Below the pieces are notes generated by a model. That model saw only the letters and a program-made list of their open reading frames with translations, did no database searches and was not told where the DNA came from. From assembly GCA_947085255.1 (NCBI GenBank), contig CAMTVQ010000002.1, forward strand, positions 186,001 to 250,000: a DNA stretch of 64,000 bases. Direction: 5' to 3'. Of the stretch, positions 61,047 through 64,000 are shown piece by piece (position 1 is the stretch's first letter; the number at the start of each line of letters is the position of its first letter). The DNA is from CAMTVQ01 sp947085255. GTDB lineage: Bacteria > Bacteroidota > Bacteroidia > Sphingobacteriales > Sphingobacteriaceae. A program made the translations under genes and the position numbers.

Positions 61047-61955
61047 ATGACCCAACAACCCATCATTTTCTGTACAGTACTTTTTTTACTCCTGAAAGTC
61101 ACCCCTACTTTTGCGCAATCTCAAAAAGATGCCGATGCCATAAAAAGCATGTGCGGTTGTTTTGACGTTACCTTTAATTATGCTGAAACCTTTAGCAACG
61201 ATACAGCTTACACACCCAAGTATTCAAAAGCGATTAAAGCAGTAGAATATGTAATAGCTATAGAAGATAAACCTGGTCATATTATACTGCAACACATTTT
61301 AGATGCTGGTGACGGAGGAATTATAAAGCATTGGCGCCAAGATTGGGACTATGAAAATACCTCTCTTTATGATTTTTTGGGTGACAACAAATGGAAAACT
61401 TACGAGACTGTACAAGATAAGACAGCTGGTCAATGGTCGCAAAAGGTGTACGAAGTAGATGACAGTCCACGCTACAGCGCTACTGGCACATGGATACATA
61501 GCGATGGTAAAACCTATTGGGAAACCACTTGCAATGCGCCACTAGCCCGTCGAGATTATACTAAACGCAGCGATTACAACTTACTACGCCGCAGAAACCG
61601 TCACGAAATAACAACTTACGGCTGGCTACATGAGCAAGACAATGAAAAAATACTAAAAACAGATAGCACCCAAAAAGTGCTAGTTGCCGAAAAGGGTTGG
61701 AACACCTACAAAAAAATCAATGCTAGCGAATGCGAGAAAGCCGCTACTTGGTGGAAACAAAATGCAGCATTTTGGGCATTAGTACGTAAAGTATGGCAGC
61801 AAGAATTAGCTGGTCGAAATGAATGGAAACTGGACAGAAAATTAGATGACCACAAACTATTTGACAATCTGATAGCACTAAGCAAAAAAGAGATGGTAGA
61901 AGCAAGTGAGGAAGAAACAGCAATTAGAACCGCAATACAGGCATATCTGCGTTAA
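61047..61955 (+). CDS. DUF6607 family exported protein
   Basis: Signal peptide (1-23, ending TFAQS) and a mature part with CGCFDVTFNYAETF, HWRQDWDYENTSLYDFLGDN and the Trp-rich NWTYETTCN-like stretch DGKTYWETTCNAPLARRDYT. This pattern marks DUF6607, a Bacteroidota/Proteobacteria family of unknown function. Nine bases behind mtgA, so probably cotranscribed. Its stop overlaps the stop of the convergent gene by 4 bases. Confidence 0.85.
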   Translation: MTQQPIIFCTVLFLLLKVTPTFAQSQKDADAIKSMCGCFDVTFNYAETFSNDTAYTPKYSKAIKAVEYVIAIEDKPGHIILQHILDAGDGGIIKHWRQDWDYENTSLYDFLGDNKWKTYETVQDKTAGQWSQKVYEVDDSPRYSATGTWIHSDGKTYWETTCNAPLARRDYTKRSDYNLLRRRNRHEITTYGWLHEQDNEKILKTDSTQKVLVAEKGWNTYKKINASECEKAATWWKQNAAFWALVRKVWQQELAGRNEWKLDRKLDDHKLFDNLIALSKKEMVEASEEETAIRTAIQAYLR

Positions 61956-62434
61956 GCAAATACCTGCGCATGCCAGCTTTTCTTAAAAGGTATTTGCCAG
62001 TTGGTATTCAGTTCGTGTAGGGTACTTATCAAATTATTAAATACGATTGTATCTGGTGTAATTGTTCCATTGGCTAATAGCTCCTCAAATTGTGACCGGG
62101 TAGCTGTTTTTACTATATCTCCTTCCATATAGGCAACAAGCCACCTATCGAACAATTTCACGCCAAATTCTCGCTCCACTTGCTGCATAATGTGTACTGA
62201 TTTATCTATAGAACACCCACTTGCACCAGCCGCTGATTCATCAACCATCAATACAATAAACTGATTGTAATGCAACTCAAAACCAGCTTGTAATTGCTGA
62301 TTGTGCGCCGTCCACTGCTTTGTAAATTGTGTAAGCAAAGCGGTAATCCCTGACAATTCATCAGTCGTAAAAGCTCGGTTGCTTTGGTATACCCAAACAC
62401 GGGATGCAGGAGAAAAATTGCTGTGCTTATTCAA
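61952..62434 (-). CDS. Conserved Bacteroidota protein, function unknown
   Basis: 160 residues, cytosolic, with RVWVYQSNRAFTTDELSGIT, HNQQLQAGFELHYNQFIVLM and the Cys in GASGCSIDKSVHIMQQVERE. Homologues are sometimes labelled ABC transporter ATPase in databases, but no Walker motif is present, so that label is not supported. Follows the Fe-S oxidoreductase gene by 28 bases. Confidence 0.8.
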   Translation of the reverse strand: MNKHSNFSPASRVWVYQSNRAFTTDELSGITALLTQFTKQWTAHNQQLQAGFELHYNQFIVLMVDESAAGASGCSIDKSVHIMQQVEREFGVKLFDRWLVAYMEGDIVKTATRSQFEELLANGTITPDTIVFNNLISTLHELNTNWQIPFKKSWHAQVFA

Positions 62435-62462
62435 GGTTTTCTAAATCGTTTAAATATACGCA

Positions 62463-63254
62463 TTACAAACCGTTAGCTCTTGCTGTAATTTCGGCAATAT
62501 CCAATACTTGTACTTGTTCTTCTTTTTCGAAATGCTTTACCCCATCGCGCAGCATGGTCATACAAAAAGGGCATCCGGCAGCAATAATACTAGGATTCGT
62601 GCTCAAGGCTTCTTCTACACGCTCTACATTTACATCACGTTTGCCCTTTTCGGGTTCTTTAAACATTTGTGCACCACCGGCCCCACAGCATAAGCCATTT
62701 TGCTTGCAGCGTTTCATTTCTACCAAATCGGCATCTAATTGCTCTAAAGCTGCACGAGGCGCTTCATATACATTATTGGCTCTGCCTAAATAGCACGGGT
62801 CGTGAAAAGTGATTTTTTTACCTTTAAAGCTTTCACCTCCCTCAGCTTTTAGCTTTCCATCGTTAATTAGTTCCTGAATCAGTTGCGTATGATGAATCAC
62901 TTCATACTTGCCACCAAGCTCAGGATATTCGTTTTTTAACGTGTTAAAACAATGCGGACAACCCGTTACAATCTTTTTTACATTGTAAGCATTTAGCACT
63001 TCAATATTGGTCATTGCCATCATCTGGAACAAAAACTCATTTCCGGCACGCTTTGCAGGGTCGCCAGTACAACTTTCTTCCGTGCCAAGCACGGCATACT
63101 TCATGCCTACATGAGTAAGTATTTTGCATATATCACGAGTGATTTTTTGTGCCCGTTCATCAAAACTTCCGGCACAGCCTACCCAAAATAAAATATCTAT
63201 TGTTTCTCCTTTAGCGGCAACTTGTGCCATAGTTGGAACGTTTAATTCGCTCAT
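62463..63254 (-). CDS. (Fe-S)-binding oxidoreductase with two CCG domains
   Basis: 263 residues with two Cys-rich CCG-type domains as in HdrB, GlpC, LutA and GlcF: ILFWVGCAGSFDERAQKI, KIVTGCPHCFNTLKNEYP in the first half; ITFHDPCYLGRANNVYE, KQNGLCCGAGGAQMF and IIAAGCPFCMTMLRDG in the second. In Bacteroidota this gene usually follows a 4Fe-4S ferredoxin-type partner, which is the gene at the window end. Likely moves electrons at the membrane; the donor is unknown. Confidence 0.9.
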   Translation of the reverse strand: MSELNVPTMAQVAAKGETIDILFWVGCAGSFDERAQKITRDICKILTHVGMKYAVLGTEESCTGDPAKRAGNEFLFQMMAMTNIEVLNAYNVKKIVTGCPHCFNTLKNEYPELGGKYEVIHHTQLIQELINDGKLKAEGGESFKGKKITFHDPCYLGRANNVYEAPRAALEQLDADLVEMKRCKQNGLCCGAGGAQMFKEPEKGKRDVNVERVEEALSTNPSIIAAGCPFCMTMLRDGVKHFEKEEQVQVLDIAEITARANGL

Positions 63255-63303
63255 CTTATTAGTTAATTTAGGTAATTAGGTGATTGCGTACTACTCATTT
63301 TAG

Positions 63304-63741
63304 TTAATCTTCAAACACTTGAATTTTAGCATCCTTTTCTATCAAGTTAGTAAACTTTCCAGTATACCGCGTGGCGCGCACCATGTGATTATCTATCCAG
63401 TGATAATTGCCCCCTCGAGGTTTTCCAAAAAGTATTCCGTGGTATTTAAATCCATGCTTTTTCAACCACCGCTCGGTTACATCTCTGTGCGCTTCGGTAC
63501 GTGAGGTAAAAAATGTAATAATATGTCCTTCATTAAACCAGTTGCTAATAATAGGCAATGCGTCAGAAAATAGTTCTGCATCCTCCATGCGCTCAGGTTC
63601 TTCGTTGGGTATATCCTCACAAATTGTTCCGTCTATATCTATTAAAAAATTCTTAACCTCTTCTGGTAATACTGGACTAATACGCTGTCCGTTTGCCGTT
63701 ACTTCCTGCAAAACGGGTTCTACACTAAGCCTACGCACCAT
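63304..63741 (-). CDS. HAD-like phosphatase family protein
   Basis: 145 residues with the HAD motif I NFLIDIDGTICEDI (about 31-44), motif II Ser/Thr in ITFFTSRTEAHRD and a Lys-containing third motif in the FGKPRGGNYHWIDN stretch. Sometimes labelled phosphoheptose isomerase in Bacteroidota, which the sequence does not support. Its start overlaps the end of the upstream ferredoxin-like gene by 11 bases, implying coupling between the two Fe-S genes. Confidence 0.85.
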   Translation of the reverse strand: MVRRLSVEPVLQEVTANGQRISPVLPEEVKNFLIDIDGTICEDIPNEEPERMEDAELFSDALPIISNWFNEGHIITFFTSRTEAHRDVTERWLKKHGFKYHGILFGKPRGGNYHWIDNHMVRATRYTGKFTNLIEKDAKIQVFED

Positions 63742-64000
63742 TTTCTGCCCAATTTAATCTGTCTGCTGGCGAAAACTGCCAAGGTGCCTGATTGTTCTCT
63801 AACTTAGTAAACATGGTGTTCCAGCTGGCTGGCGCATTCGATTCTTCCATTACCAAATAGCGACGCATATCCACAATGATAGCTAACGGGTCGATATTTA
63901 CTGGGCATGCTTCTGTACACGCATTACACGTAGTGCAAGCCCATAATTCTTCTGTAGTAATATAATCTCCTAATAATGCTTTTCCATCTTGATAAGCAGC
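63731..64000 (-). CDS. 4Fe-4S-binding oxidoreductase, C-terminal part (runs off the window)
   Basis: The open frame enters at the window edge and ends at the TAG (complement of 63731-63733). It reads TTEELWACTTCNACTEACPV, a full 4Fe-4S motif CxxCxxCxxxCP, followed by NIDPLAIIVDMRRYLVMEES and the end FSPADRLNWAENGA. This is the C-terminal ferredoxin-type region of an HdrC/GlcF-like subunit. It pairs with the CCG-domain protein downstream. Confidence 0.9.
   Translation of the reverse strand, partial: AAYQDGKALLGDYITTEELWACTTCNACTEACPVNIDPLAIIVDMRRYLVMEESNAPASWNTMFTKLENNQAPWQFSPADRLNWAENGA

Noticed and set aside
1..64000. CRISPR arrays, rRNA genes, prophage, integrases or transposases
   Set aside because: None was seen. 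The direct repeats around the T9SS operon are gene fragments, not insertion-sequence ends, and no integrase gene lies between them.

Overview
The window is a low-GC chromosome segment from a member of the Bacteroidota. The evidence is type IX secretion (T9SS) C-terminal sorting domains on six proteins, promoters of the TTG-N19/20-TAnnTTTG type, absence of clear Shine-Dalgarno sequences, two TonB-dependent receptors with carboxypeptidase-regulatory-like N-domains, HYC_CC_PP, DUF3347 and DUF6607 family proteins, and the gene orders secY-map-infA-rpmJ and fusA-rpsJ (no tuf between). I cannot name the genus; a Chitinophagales/Sphingobacteriia-like environmental lineage is an inference.

Layout. 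1-3200: start of an unknown gene, dnaK, and a lipoprotein. 3300-21735 (minus strand): the complete str/S10/spc/alpha ribosomal superoperon, transcribed from rpsL to rplQ, including fusA, secY, map, infA, rpmJ and rpoA; it starts at a textbook promoter (21789-21818) and ends at a strong terminator (3248-3287). A perfect 17-bp hairpin lies between rpsN and rpsH. 21966-26040: SRPBCC protein, VOC protein, an exported protein, pth and a bestrophin channel.

26047-42298 (minus strand) is the accessory part and looks like a copper island. A four-gene operon of T9SS-exported proteins (Reeler-like CxxCH protein, thioredoxin-fold protein, multicopper oxidase, M43 metalloprotease) is flanked by imperfect direct repeats. 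Each repeat carries the bestrophin-3'/copA-3' junction. Intact bestrophin lies on the left with a dead copA tail, and intact copA on the right with a dead bestrophin tail, so the 5.6-kb block looks inserted at a convergent bestrophin/copA junction. To the right come copA, a methyltransferase, a DUF2269-like membrane protein, an HMA-MauE fusion, an HMA-AraC regulator, a beta-propeller lipoprotein, an HMA-DUF3347 lipoprotein, a HYC_CC_PP protein, a TonB-dependent receptor and a His-rich exported protein. After core genes (ctc/rplY, prs, tRNA-Gln, a small protein, a TPR lipoprotein), a second module on the plus strand (45068-48435) repeats the trio HYC_CC_PP + TonB receptor + periplasmic HMA protein. 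Receptor, small Cys/His protein and HMA carrier are therefore present twice. Together with copA and a metal-binding regulator this suggests an envelope copper (or related soft metal) acquisition and detoxification system.

48567-64000 is mainly housekeeping: accA, lptB, recJ, an MBL-fold hydrolase, two tandem T9SS-exported esterase-like proteins, icd, dnaX, the rpsF-rpsR-rplI operon with a leader hairpin, mtgA, a DUF6607 protein, an unknown conserved protein, and an Fe-S oxidoreductase pair with a HAD-like gene between. No rRNA, CRISPR, transposase or prophage gene was seen.
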